Assembly (NCBI GenBank): GCA_964564635.1
Contig: CAZMAR010000004.1
Coordinates: 108,226 to 172,225, forward strand
Origin: Tepidaquicella sp964564635
GTDB taxonomy: Bacteria > Bacteroidota > Ignavibacteria > Tepidaquicellales > Tepidaquicellaceae
Direction: 5' to 3'
Length of the DNA stretch: 64,000 bases
Under the pieces are notes generated by a model. It was not told the DNA's origin. It made no database searches and saw nothing but the letters and a program-made list of their open reading frames with translations. The translations under genes and the position numbers were made by a program. Below are positions 44,661 through 53,948 of the stretch, piece by piece (the stretch's first letter is position 1; the number at the start of each line of letters is the position of its first letter).

Positions 44661-45716
44661 TTAGAAGTGAAAAACTATTGTTCCTGCTTTGTAGTATCTG
44701 GCTTCTTCCACATAACCAATAATTTTTGCTGATGTATCTCCAGTTTTATGTAATTCTTCTACTAATGCATTTGCATCGTTACTATCAACCGAAATGAGAA
44801 GTCCTCCTGATGTCTGGGGGTCGTATAATAGATGTTCAAGAGTTTCATTAATTTTCCCTTCATTTATTATATAATCCTGTGTATATATCCTGTTAGATTT
44901 ATCAGCACGAGTTAGCATCTTTTTTTCTATTGCTGTAATTGCTCCGGTCAGAATTGGCAATTCAGGTACATTTAAGTGAAAAACAACATTTGAGGCTTTT
45001 GCCATTTGCATTGAGTGACCAGCCAATCCGAAGCCCGTGATATCGGTGCAACCGTTTGCATTGATTTTTATCATACATTCAGCTGCATATTTATTTAACC
45101 TTGTCATTGAATTTATTAGTTCATTGTATATATCATCATCAAGTTTATCATACTTTATACAATTATTTAGTACTCCAGTCCCAAGTCCTTTGGTTAAAAT
45201 GAGTCTGTCACCGGGTTGACAGGTGAAGTTGCTTTTTATGTTTTTCGGATTTATATATCCTGTAACAGCAAGCCCATAAATTATATTTGGAACATCTACT
45301 GTATGTCCACCAATTATAACACATCCGGCTTCCTTTGCTTTGTCATTTCCTCCTCTCAGAATTTCTTTTAATATTGAAAGGTCTTCTTTTTGTGGGAAAA
45401 TAACTATATTTAGTGCATTCATCGGTATCCCTCCCATTGCATAAACATCACTTAAAGAGTTAGCAGCGGCAATCATACCGAATGTATAGGGGTCGTCTAC
45501 TACAGGTGTAAAAAAATCTGTTGTGTGTATTAATGCGTAGTCATCGCTTATTTTGTAAACACCAGCATCATCACAACGGTCAAAACCAATTATTACATTT
45601 TCATTACTATACCATCCAATATCTTGTAAAATGTCACTTAGAAGAAAGGGAAATAGCTTTGCTGCACAGCCGGCAGAACTTACCATTTGAGTTAATCTGT
45701 AATTTTGTTTTTCCAT
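44661..45716 (-). CDS. selD: Selenophosphate synthetase
   Basis: This 351-residue enzyme makes selenophosphate from selenide and ATP. Cys17 and Lys20 in 'SSAGCAAK' match the catalytic pair of E. coli SelD; the codon is TGT, so this is the Cys form. The AIRS-fold motifs are 'VIIGFDRCDDAGVYKI', 'HTTDFFTPVVDDPYTFG', 'GGHTVD' and 'NGCTDITGFGLAGHS'. It is paired with selU (7-nt gap), and no selA, selB or tRNA-Sec is seen, so the selenium use visible here is tRNA modification. It starts exactly where the PAS/receiver gene ends. Confidence 0.95.
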   Translation of the reverse strand: MEKQNYRLTQMVSSAGCAAKLFPFLLSDILQDIGWYSNENVIIGFDRCDDAGVYKISDDYALIHTTDFFTPVVDDPYTFGMIAAANSLSDVYAMGGIPMNALNIVIFPQKEDLSILKEILRGGNDKAKEAGCVIIGGHTVDVPNIIYGLAVTGYINPKNIKSNFTCQPGDRLILTKGLGTGVLNNCIKYDKLDDDIYNELINSMTRLNKYAAECMIKINANGCTDITGFGLAGHSMQMAKASNVVFHLNVPELPILTGAITAIEKKMLTRADKSNRIYTQDYIINEGKINETLEHLLYDPQTSGGLLISVDSNDANALVEELHKTGDTSAKIIGYVEEARYYKAGTIVFHF

Positions 45717-48700
45717 TTAAAGAAATTTATTTATTGAATTTATTAATTGCTCTTTTCTGAAAGGTTTTGAAAGATAGTCGCAGAAGCCAGTATCTAAAAA
45801 TTTTTGCCTATCTCTAAAGTGAGTATAACCTGTTACCGCAATAAATGGTGAATTCAAATACTTATCCAGTTTTTTTAACTCCTTCAATATTTGAATACCA
45901 TCATCTCCATTTCCTAAATCAATGTCTATCAGGAAAATATCGAATTTATTTTTATTTGCCTCTGCTATTGCTTCATTAGCAGAGGAAACAATTTTTACTT
46001 CAAATTTTTCTTCTAAAAACATTTTGATTATTTCGGCGTTAGAAATGTTATCTTCAGCTAAAAGCAATTTTTTCATTTTCTTTTCGCTTGTATCTATACT
46101 AACTCTTTTTATTGCGCTAGAAAAAAGAATTATAAATTTTAATTCTGATTTATTGAGTATTTCAAAATAGAGTGCACTATTGTTATTTTCTAAAAGCATT
46201 TTTAGTAAATAGAGTTTAGTTATATTTTCTGATAAATTAGAATCATCTAAATTACTTATATTATCAAAATTATTCTTAATTGTAAGTAATTCTCTATCAA
46301 TGGATTCTTTGCTTTTCACTGAAATCTCTAAAGCAAACTTATAATTTTTATATTTTTTATTTTTATTTAATGAAAATTTTATTGTGCCATTTTTAATAAT
46401 GGATTTTATAATTAATATTAGATTTTCTAATATAAATCTTATTATTTCTTCATCATTATTTATATTAACTTTATCTAAATTTTTATCAATTGTAATTTTT
46501 ATATTATTATTTAAAAAGTTACTTTCATATTTTGTTATTATTTCTTTTAAAATATTTCGTAAAAATATTTTTTTTAATTTGCTGCTTTTTAAAGATTCCT
46601 TCTTTATAAACTTATCAAATAAAATTTTGAAATCATCAATTCTAAGTAAAGACTCACTGAGGGTCTCAATAGTATTGTCTTTGTGTTTATAATTCTTTAG
46701 GTCTTTATTAATTCTATTAACCACATCAAGTTCATATTTTAAGATTAAACTCAATAATATTATTTGTTTTTCTAATTCTTCTTTTTTTTCTTTTTGGTTT
46801 TGTAAGTCGGTAAGTAGGTTTTTGTAATCATTTATATTAAGCCTTATAACAATGTAATACTTAATATTACCACTTGTGTCCTTAATTGGTGTAATATGAA
46901 TATTTTCATAATAAAGTTCTCCATCTTTTTTCTCGGCGATATATTCACAGCTCCACTTATTCCCATCCTTTAGTGCAGCTAACATTTTTTTGTAGGTTTC
47001 TTTATTGAAATCATTAGATTTATTAATTGTAAAACTATTCCCAATAATATCTTCAGGTTTATATCCTGTTAATTTTGAATATGCGGTATTTATATATGTT
47101 ATTATAAAATTATCATCCATTATTAAAATAGGATGAGGAATTATTTCAATTAAATTTAATAATTTATCAACTAAAAACTCATTTTCCTCTGTAATATCAA
47201 CACCAATTGATGTAATGCCTACAACTTTATTATCTTTTTTAAACAGATTGTTTCTCCACTTAATTAGTCTTTCTTTTCCTGATTTTGTTATTATATTGTT
47301 TATGTAGTAATCTCTTGTAACGGTTTTTCGTTTTTTGAACTCTGTAAATAAATTAAAAACATCTGGATATTTTTTGGGAGGAACAAATAGATGAAAGTAG
47401 TTTTTTCCTATTACCTCTTCTCTTTTGTATCCGGTAATTTTTTCAGCTGCCTTATTAAATATTCTTATATTTCCTTCCATGTCAAGGTTTACCACAATTG
47501 AATCAGTTTGCTCTATTAAATCATTAATTAAATCAAAACTTTCCTGAAGTTTATTCCCTATTTCCTTAATATCGGTAATATTTAATGTTATTCCAATTAT
47601 TCCTTTAATATTTCCTGCGCTATCATAATACGGTGCTTTATGAAGCAGATAATACTCAATTTTTCCTTTCTTTGAATTGTTAAATTGAAATTCATAAGTC
47701 TGGAGCCTTCTTGTATTTATTAACTCTTTATCTAATTCCTCAAATTTTTTTGCATCTTCCGGATTATATAAATCATAGGATGTTTTATTGATTATTTCCT
47801 CAGGTTTTAAATCAAATGTATCGGCAAATCTTTTGTTACAACCAATATATTTTAAATCTAAATCTTTATAAAAAATTCCGGCTGGTATTGATTCTATCAG
47901 ATATTTTAAAAATGTATTTTGAAAATTTATTGATTCCTCAATTTTTATTTTTTCTGAGATATCTTCAACTAATTCTAATATATATTGAACCTGATTGTTA
48001 CTGTCTTTTATTGGGGAAGAGCGTAATAAAAAGTATCTTATTGAACTGCCTGCTGGGGTTTCAGTTATTGTCTCATATATTTCACCGTCTTTCAATGTTT
48101 TTATGCTTGGACAATAAGAACAAGGTTCTTTACTTGGCGGGTCGTTATATGTTTTATAACATATCATTCCTGCATTTTCAACGATATTAGGAAAATACTC
48201 TTTCATCTTCTTATTTGCAAAAACAATCTGAAAATCCCTATTGAGAACAGAAATGCCTATCTTTAAATCGTCAAATATTTGTCTGAACTTTGCTTCACTG
48301 AATTCATATTGTGTTTTTAAGTCATCAAGTTCAGTAATATCAGATAATATGCATATATAATCTGAAAAATTATCCTCAAGAAATAAACATTTGTATGTGA
48401 AAGATTTATATTTATCTAAACCTAATTTTATTGTTTGTGGTAATTTTTCTTTCTGCCAGTTGTTAAAATAATCTTCAAGATTTTTATTATCAGTTGTTTT
48501 TATTTCTTTTATATTCTTATATCTTAATGCATTCAAAGAATCATCATAAATCAATTTATTATCAGTGTATTTTATTACACCGTTTTTATTAAACTTTATA
48601 TAAGTATAAGAGTTTATATCATATAAAAATTTTTGTATTTTTTGTTCTTCTTCTAATTTTTTTGTTTTTTCCTTTAACTCTTTTACGAGTTTAATTAATT

Positions 48701-48728
48701 CTTTCTTTTTTAAATTATGGTAATCCAT
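45717..48728 (-). CDS. Multi-PAS sensor with degenerate kinase core and C-terminal receiver
   Basis: This protein is about 1003 residues if started at the ATG at 48728 ('MDYHNLKKKELIKL'). I prefer that start because it follows the upstream gene's stop by 14 nt, although the frame is open further. After a coiled coil there are at least four PAS domains ('ISVLNRDFQIVFANKKM', 'IPAGIFYKDLDLKYIGCN', 'IVVNLDMEGNIRIFNKAAEKI', 'PILIMDDNFIITYINTAY'). The first includes a Cys pattern C-Y...PCSYCP seen in sensors of anaerobes. The following region (~650-870) has kinase-like helices, but the phospho-accepting His box and the Gly-rich ATP motifs are missing. A normal receiver domain closes the protein: 'LLLAEDNISN', acceptor Asp in 'FLIDIDLGNGDDG', 'AVTGY' and 'YLSKPF'. 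No output domain is present. Confidence 0.82.
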   Translation of the reverse strand: MDYHNLKKKELIKLVKELKEKTKKLEEEQKIQKFLYDINSYTYIKFNKNGVIKYTDNKLIYDDSLNALRYKNIKEIKTTDNKNLEDYFNNWQKEKLPQTIKLGLDKYKSFTYKCLFLEDNFSDYICILSDITELDDLKTQYEFSEAKFRQIFDDLKIGISVLNRDFQIVFANKKMKEYFPNIVENAGMICYKTYNDPPSKEPCSYCPSIKTLKDGEIYETITETPAGSSIRYFLLRSSPIKDSNNQVQYILELVEDISEKIKIEESINFQNTFLKYLIESIPAGIFYKDLDLKYIGCNKRFADTFDLKPEEIINKTSYDLYNPEDAKKFEELDKELINTRRLQTYEFQFNNSKKGKIEYYLLHKAPYYDSAGNIKGIIGITLNITDIKEIGNKLQESFDLINDLIEQTDSIVVNLDMEGNIRIFNKAAEKITGYKREEVIGKNYFHLFVPPKKYPDVFNLFTEFKKRKTVTRDYYINNIITKSGKERLIKWRNNLFKKDNKVVGITSIGVDITEENEFLVDKLLNLIEIIPHPILIMDDNFIITYINTAYSKLTGYKPEDIIGNSFTINKSNDFNKETYKKMLAALKDGNKWSCEYIAEKKDGELYYENIHITPIKDTSGNIKYYIVIRLNINDYKNLLTDLQNQKEKKEELEKQIILLSLILKYELDVVNRINKDLKNYKHKDNTIETLSESLLRIDDFKILFDKFIKKESLKSSKLKKIFLRNILKEIITKYESNFLNNNIKITIDKNLDKVNINNDEEIIRFILENLILIIKSIIKNGTIKFSLNKNKKYKNYKFALEISVKSKESIDRELLTIKNNFDNISNLDDSNLSENITKLYLLKMLLENNNSALYFEILNKSELKFIILFSSAIKRVSIDTSEKKMKKLLLAEDNISNAEIIKMFLEEKFEVKIVSSANEAIAEANKNKFDIFLIDIDLGNGDDGIQILKELKKLDKYLNSPFIAVTGYTHFRDRQKFLDTGFCDYLSKPFRKEQLINSINKFL

Positions 48729-48742
48729 TGATTTTTTTGAGG

Positions 48743-51706
48743 TCAAATTATGGGGAATACAATAGTGAATATACAATATTCATTATTTATACATTCAAAA
48801 TTTATCGTTGCATTATGTATTTTTAAAATTTTTTTGATTATTAAAAAGTCCAGTGTAGCTTTATCAATGTTTGATGATTCATTTATCTCTTTGTTATCCA
48901 AATTTGTTTTCAAACATTCTTCAAATATTCTACAAAAAGATGTTACAGTTGTTGTTATTCTTATTATTGCAATTCTGTTTTTTGTAGAATCTGAGCTTTC
49001 AATTGTAATTGAAAGTCCGCCATCTTTAGTCTGTTCAATGATATTAGTAAATAGTGTATAGAACAATTGATTTATTAATATTTTATCTCCTAATACAATT
49101 AAATTATTTGATTTTTTGCACATATCTAACATAATTTTCTTGTCATAAAGAATGGTTTTGAAACTATTTATATTATCATTTATAACATTATATAAATCAA
49201 TTTTCTCAAATTTAAGGTTATCCTCTATTGTTTTTAGCTGAAGTAATTCAAGAGATTTATCGAGTGTTTCTGTTATACTATATGCGGAATTTAGTATTTT
49301 ATCGTAAATTATGTTGCTCCTATCATCTGAAAATTTTTCTTTCAAAATATCTATGTATCCAATGATTGTGTTGATGGGGGAGCGGACATCATGACTGAAT
49401 TTAGAGATGAATTTGGATTCAAGTTTAATATATCTTTCTAATCTTTCTTTTAATTTATCTATTTCCTTAAAGTCTTGACTGATTTCTTTTTCTTTTTGAA
49501 TAGTTATTAATAAATTTGTATTAATATTTTCATTATTCCTGATATTTGTTATACTAACTTTGTAGTTGTGTTTTGATTTTTTTAAATCATTTATTTGTAA
49601 TTCGCATTCATAATAACCTTTTAGTTCTAATGTTTCCTTAATATTGTGTAAATATTTATTATCTTTCTGGAATATAATATCTTTATAATTTTTATTTAAT
49701 AATTTTTCTAATGGATGTTCGAATAGTTCTGATACAAGAGGGTTTGCGAATATTATGTTTCCTTCTGAATTAGTAAGAATTATTCCCAATGGAATTTTTT
49801 CTATAATTAAATCTTTTTCTTCATTAGATTTTTCTTTTATAGTAGTTAATATTGCAACGGACAAAAAGTGTTTATTATTAACTAAAATTTTAAATCTTAA
49901 ATCCTCTATCAAATTGTATTTACCTTCTGCACTTTTAATACGATAGAATTGTCTTAAGCTTTTTGCCTCTGATGTTTTCCACTCTTCTATTGATGATAAA
50001 TATTTTTGTCTGTCTTCAGTGTGAATTATTTCTATAATAAAATTTTTATTTTCTCTGAATTTGGAAACAGGATAACCTAAAAAATATTTATTAGATTCTG
50101 TAAAATGAATTTCACTGTTTTCATCTTCAAAAATTATAACATTTTGACGATTAGATAAAAATGAATTTATTATTTCGTTGAGAATAATGTTTTTTTCTTT
50201 AAGCTTTATTATTTCTGAAACTGTCCGACTTGCTCCTCTTATACCTTTAATATTCCCTTTTTCATCATAAATCGGTATACATTTATTTTCAAGAATTGTC
50301 TCTTGTTGATTATTATTTATATATGTGGCTTCAAAAATAACGAATGGTTTATTATTTACATAGATATCATTTAAATGTTTTTTCACTTTCTCTTTTTCAG
50401 CAGGGATTATGTAATCATATATTGCATTTCCTATCATTTCATCATTTGTATAAGGTAATATATCAAATACTTTTTCGCTAACAAAATTAAAAATCCCTTT
50501 TTCATCTAATTCCCATATAAACTCTGATGATATTTTTAATAATGAATGAAATCTTTCTTCGCTTTTTATTAATTCTTTCCTGCTTTTTTCTCGTTTTGTA
50601 ATATCTATAAGTGATGCAATTAATCCTGTTATATTTCCATCTAAATCTTTAAGGTAATTCCATCTCGCCTCAATTGCTATTATATTGCCGTTTTTCCTCA
50701 TCATTTCTATATAAAGTGGAGTCGGTTCATTTTCATATTTAAAAATATTATCAAGAAAATTTTTAATTTCATTATAAACTGAATTCTCCGGGATTAATTC
50801 TAAAATATTTTTTCTTAATACATCTGCTAATTTATAACCTGTTAAATGTAGAAACTCGCAATTAGTATATTGAATTTTTCCCTCTAAATCCAGTTCCACA
50901 ACTCCTGCTGGCACCATTGCAAGTAATTCTCTATATCTTTTCTCACTTTTTTTAATTTTCTCTTCTGCAGCTTTTCGCAATGTAATATCAAGTACATTTC
51001 CAAGTATTGCTGGTTTATTTTCATATTTGCTTTTCCCAGCGTATATTTGTATGAATATTTCCTTTCCATCTTTTCTAATGGCTTTTAGTTCAAGGTCGAA
51101 ATCACTTATTTTACCCTTAAGACAATCAATAATATAATTAACAATGGTAGGTATATAATCAGGATGAATAATTTTATAAAAATCAATATTATCTTCAGCA
51201 TCAAACTTGAGAATTTCTCTGAATTTTGGATTCGTATAAATAATTTTTTCTGATTGGAATATAAATACACCTGTTAATGAGTTTTCAATTAATGAGCGAT
51301 ATTTTTTTTCAGTAGATATTCTGTACTCAATTTGTTTGTTTATCCTTGACTTTATAGTAGTTATTAATTTTTCAAAATCAAATGGTTTAGTAATATAATC
51401 TTCCGCTCCAAGTTTCATACCAGTTTTAAAATCATCCATACCTACCATAGCGGTAAGGAAAATAAACGGGATATCATTTAGTATTTCATCACTGCGAATT
51501 TTTTGCAATAGTTCAAAACCATTTAATTTTGGAAGTGCTATATCACATAAAACAAGGTCTGGTAAAAATTTTTTTATTTTCTCATACGCTTCAACTCCAT
51601 CTATTGCAGTATCAGTTGAGAATCCTTCTTTTGATAGATAATCACTTATGTTATCTCGTAATGTAGTATCATCTTCGACAATTAATATTTTATTTTTTAC
51701 TTCCAT
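48743..51706 (-). CDS. Receiver-PAS-HisKA hybrid protein with degenerate ATP-binding domain
   Basis: This protein is about 987 residues from the ATG at 51706 ('MEVKNKILIVEDD'), the natural start of a receiver; the frame runs further upstream into the preceding gene. The receiver (1-125) has acceptor Asp55 in 'LVLCDIALP' and Lys107 in 'YITKPF'. Five PAS-like domains follow to ~720. A HisKA domain has an intact H-box 'FSHDVRSPINTIIGY' near 775. The C-terminal HATPase region keeps an N-box-like 'LFYTLFTNIIEQ' but lacks the DxGxG and GxGL motifs ('IIRITTTVTSF', 'LDFLIIKKILK'). It may therefore be phosphorylated on His by a partner rather than autophosphorylate. It lies 13 nt after the intact kinase gene. 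Confidence 0.82.
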   Translation of the reverse strand: MEVKNKILIVEDDTTLRDNISDYLSKEGFSTDTAIDGVEAYEKIKKFLPDLVLCDIALPKLNGFELLQKIRSDEILNDIPFIFLTAMVGMDDFKTGMKLGAEDYITKPFDFEKLITTIKSRINKQIEYRISTEKKYRSLIENSLTGVFIFQSEKIIYTNPKFREILKFDAEDNIDFYKIIHPDYIPTIVNYIIDCLKGKISDFDLELKAIRKDGKEIFIQIYAGKSKYENKPAILGNVLDITLRKAAEEKIKKSEKRYRELLAMVPAGVVELDLEGKIQYTNCEFLHLTGYKLADVLRKNILELIPENSVYNEIKNFLDNIFKYENEPTPLYIEMMRKNGNIIAIEARWNYLKDLDGNITGLIASLIDITKREKSRKELIKSEERFHSLLKISSEFIWELDEKGIFNFVSEKVFDILPYTNDEMIGNAIYDYIIPAEKEKVKKHLNDIYVNNKPFVIFEATYINNNQQETILENKCIPIYDEKGNIKGIRGASRTVSEIIKLKEKNIILNEIINSFLSNRQNVIIFEDENSEIHFTESNKYFLGYPVSKFRENKNFIIEIIHTEDRQKYLSSIEEWKTSEAKSLRQFYRIKSAEGKYNLIEDLRFKILVNNKHFLSVAILTTIKEKSNEEKDLIIEKIPLGIILTNSEGNIIFANPLVSELFEHPLEKLLNKNYKDIIFQKDNKYLHNIKETLELKGYYECELQINDLKKSKHNYKVSITNIRNNENINTNLLITIQKEKEISQDFKEIDKLKERLERYIKLESKFISKFSHDVRSPINTIIGYIDILKEKFSDDRSNIIYDKILNSAYSITETLDKSLELLQLKTIEDNLKFEKIDLYNVINDNINSFKTILYDKKIMLDMCKKSNNLIVLGDKILINQLFYTLFTNIIEQTKDGGLSITIESSDSTKNRIAIIRITTTVTSFCRIFEECLKTNLDNKEINESSNIDKATLDFLIIKKILKIHNATINFECINNEYCIFTIVFPII

Positions 51707-51719
51707 AATTAAATTGAAA

Positions 51720-52847
51720 TTATTGATTATTATATTTTGGTAGTAATATATAGAATGTTGTACCAACATTTTCCTGACTTTCTACCCTAATTTTTCCATC
51801 ATTCATCTCGACCATTTCTTTTGCGATTAATAACCCTAAACCAGTGCCTTTTTCCATTTTTGTACCGGGAGTCGAGAATATCTCTCCTGGTTGGAATAAT
51901 TTTTCTAAATTTTCTTTACTAATACCTATCCCTGTGTCTGAAACTGAAACTTCTACGTAGTTGTCTTTTTCAGAACTATTTAATGTGATTTTGCCTCTTT
52001 CTTTTGTGTATTTAATTGCATTAGAAATTAAGTTGTGAATCACTGAGGAAATCATAACAGAATCTGCAAATATATATGTCTCAGGTTTTATTGATGAAAC
52101 TAATTCTATGTTTTTACTTTTTGCGGAAGTTTGGAAAAGCTCAATTTTATTATTTACAATTTCTGATAAGTCTATTTTTTGTTTGTTAATCTTCACTTTC
52201 CCGATTTGTATTTTTGACCAATCAAGTAAATTTTCTAACAGTTGATATTGTCTAAGAAGTGAATTATGAAGTTCTTTTGCTACCTCTTTTATTTCTTCAG
52301 GTGTGAATGTGTTTAGATTTTCATGTAAAAATTTTGTTAATCCCAGAAATCCTGTAAAGGGTCCTCTAAGATCGTGTGAAATTAAGGAAATAAATTTGTC
52401 TTTATCTTCATTTAATTTCTCCAATTGAGATATTTGTTCTGATATAATATCTCTCGATCTCTTTAATTCAAGATGTGTTTTCACTCGTGCAAGTAATTCA
52501 GCAGTTTTAAAAGGTTTTGTTATATAATCAACAGCGCCCAAATCAAAACCTTTTACTATATCATCAGTTTCAGTTTTTGCAGTTAAAAATATAATTGGAA
52601 TTTTCTCCGTTTCAGGATTTTCTTTCAGTCTTTTACAAACTTCAAACCCGTCCATATCAGGCATTGCCACATCTAAAAGTATCAAATCAGGTTTCTTTTT
52701 AATTGCGGTATTAATTGCCTGATTACCATTCATAGCAACTGCTATTTTTACTCCTCGATTTGAAAGGATACTACCCAAAACTTCTATATTTTGGGGCAGG
52801 TCATCAACCAGAAGGACAAGTTGATTATGTTGACTTATATTTGACAT
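51720..52847 (-). CDS. Receiver-histidine kinase hybrid, intact kinase core
   Basis: This 375-residue protein has a receiver domain (Asp59 in 'LILLDVAMPDMDGFEV', Lys111 in 'YITKPF') followed by a short coiled coil. A complete kinase follows: His158 in 'LISHDLRGPFTGFLG', N-box 'HNLISNAIKYT', G1 'VSDTGIGIS', F-box region 'LFQPGEIFS' and G2 'GTGLGLLIAKEM'. There is no membrane segment or sensor domain, so it is cytoplasmic and probably driven through its receiver or by partners. It is the first gene of a three-gene minus-strand operon and the only one with an intact ATP-binding site, so it is the likely phosphate donor for the other two. Confidence 0.92.
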   Translation of the reverse strand: MSNISQHNQLVLLVDDLPQNIEVLGSILSNRGVKIAVAMNGNQAINTAIKKKPDLILLDVAMPDMDGFEVCKRLKENPETEKIPIIFLTAKTETDDIVKGFDLGAVDYITKPFKTAELLARVKTHLELKRSRDIISEQISQLEKLNEDKDKFISLISHDLRGPFTGFLGLTKFLHENLNTFTPEEIKEVAKELHNSLLRQYQLLENLLDWSKIQIGKVKINKQKIDLSEIVNNKIELFQTSAKSKNIELVSSIKPETYIFADSVMISSVIHNLISNAIKYTKERGKITLNSSEKDNYVEVSVSDTGIGISKENLEKLFQPGEIFSTPGTKMEKGTGLGLLIAKEMVEMNDGKIRVESQENVGTTFYILLPKYNNQ

Positions 52848-52982
52848 ATTAAATTTTTTTTAAAATTAAATAAACATTCTGAAAATTAATAGATAATATT
52901 TAATTCTCGTGACTTTTTTCAATTTTTTTTTGTTTTACTTAATAAATCATTTGAAAACTTAAAATAATAAAATTATTTTTAT

Positions 52983-53948
52983 ATGATTAATATGAATTTT
53001 GATAATCCTGAATTAAAGGAAACAAGGCAGGCATTTTCGGATGCTATTATTGAATTGGGAAAATCTAATAAAAATATTGTTGTATTGGGTGGTGATGTTA
53101 GCGGTTCGGTTAAAACTGATAAATTCAGAGATACTTATCCTGATAGGTTTTTCTCTGTTGGTATTGCTGAGCAGGATATGATGGGAACCGCTGCTGGTTT
53201 AGCATTGACAGGAAAAATTCCTATTGCTTCTACCTATGGTGAATTTGCTACAGGTAGACCGTATGACCAGATAAGACAATCTATTGCTTATAGTGAAATG
53301 AATGTTAAAATTTGTGCTTCGCATTGTGGTATTTCTGTTGGCCCTGATGGTGCAACTCATCAATCCCTTGAAGATGTTGGTCTTATGAGAGGTTTGCCCA
53401 ATATGACTGTGATTACACCTTGCGATTATAATCAGACATATAAAGCAATCGTTGCTGCAATTGAAATGGAAGGACCTGTTTATGTTAGATTTTACCGAGA
53501 TAAAACTCCCAACTTTACGGATGCTAACGCTGATTTTAAAATTGGAAAAGCAGACATATTGGTTGATGGTAATGATGTAACTTTGATTGCAAGCGGTTTA
53601 CTTGTTTGGGAGGCATTGAAAGCCGCTGTTGAGCTTAAAAAATATGGTATAAGTGCAAGAGTAATAAATATGCATACAATAAAACCGTTAGATGAAGAAA
53701 TTGTGATTAAATCTGCAAAAGAAACCGGTTATATAATTACCTGCGAAGATCATCAAAAGCACAATGGGTTATTTTCTGCAGTATCTGAGTGTATTGTACA
53801 GAATTATCCCGTTAGAGTTGATTATATTGCTTTGGAAGACACTTTCGGAGAAAGTGGCACAATGCAGGAACTAATGGCAAAGTATAAAATTGACTCAAAA
53901 GCAATTGTTGAAAAAGTAAAACAAAATATAAATAAAAAATGGAATTAA
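52983..53948 (+). CDS. Transketolase C-terminal subunit (split transketolase family)
   Basis: This 321-residue protein matches the pyrimidine-binding and C-terminal domains of transketolase/DXPS-like enzymes: 'GGDVSGSVKTDKF', the conserved 'FSVGIAEQDMMGTAAGLAL' with the Glu that activates thiamine diphosphate, 'HCGISVGPDGATHQSLED' and 'RVINMHTIKPLDEE'. In split enzymes a separate N-terminal subunit carrying the ThDP pyrophosphate site lies just upstream; here the upstream neighbour is the divergent signalling operon, so the partner must be elsewhere. A second ATG three codons in could also serve as start. The 3' end overlaps htrA by 10 nt. Confidence 0.9.
   Translation: MINMNFDNPELKETRQAFSDAIIELGKSNKNIVVLGGDVSGSVKTDKFRDTYPDRFFSVGIAEQDMMGTAAGLALTGKIPIASTYGEFATGRPYDQIRQSIAYSEMNVKICASHCGISVGPDGATHQSLEDVGLMRGLPNMTVITPCDYNQTYKAIVAAIEMEGPVYVRFYRDKTPNFTDANADFKIGKADILVDGNDVTLIASGLLVWEALKAAVELKKYGISARVINMHTIKPLDEEIVIKSAKETGYIITCEDHQKHNGLFSAVSECIVQNYPVRVDYIALEDTFGESGTMQELMAKYKIDSKAIVEKVKQNINKKWN

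Noticed and set aside
44661..45716. Selenocysteine codon in selD
   Set aside because: The active-site codon reads TGT (Cys17), and no in-frame TGA lies within the gene.
48729..48776. Longer N-terminus of the multi-PAS/receiver protein
   Set aside because: It would overlap the upstream gene and adds residues unlike the coiled-coil start; the ATG at 48728 follows the upstream stop by 14 nt.
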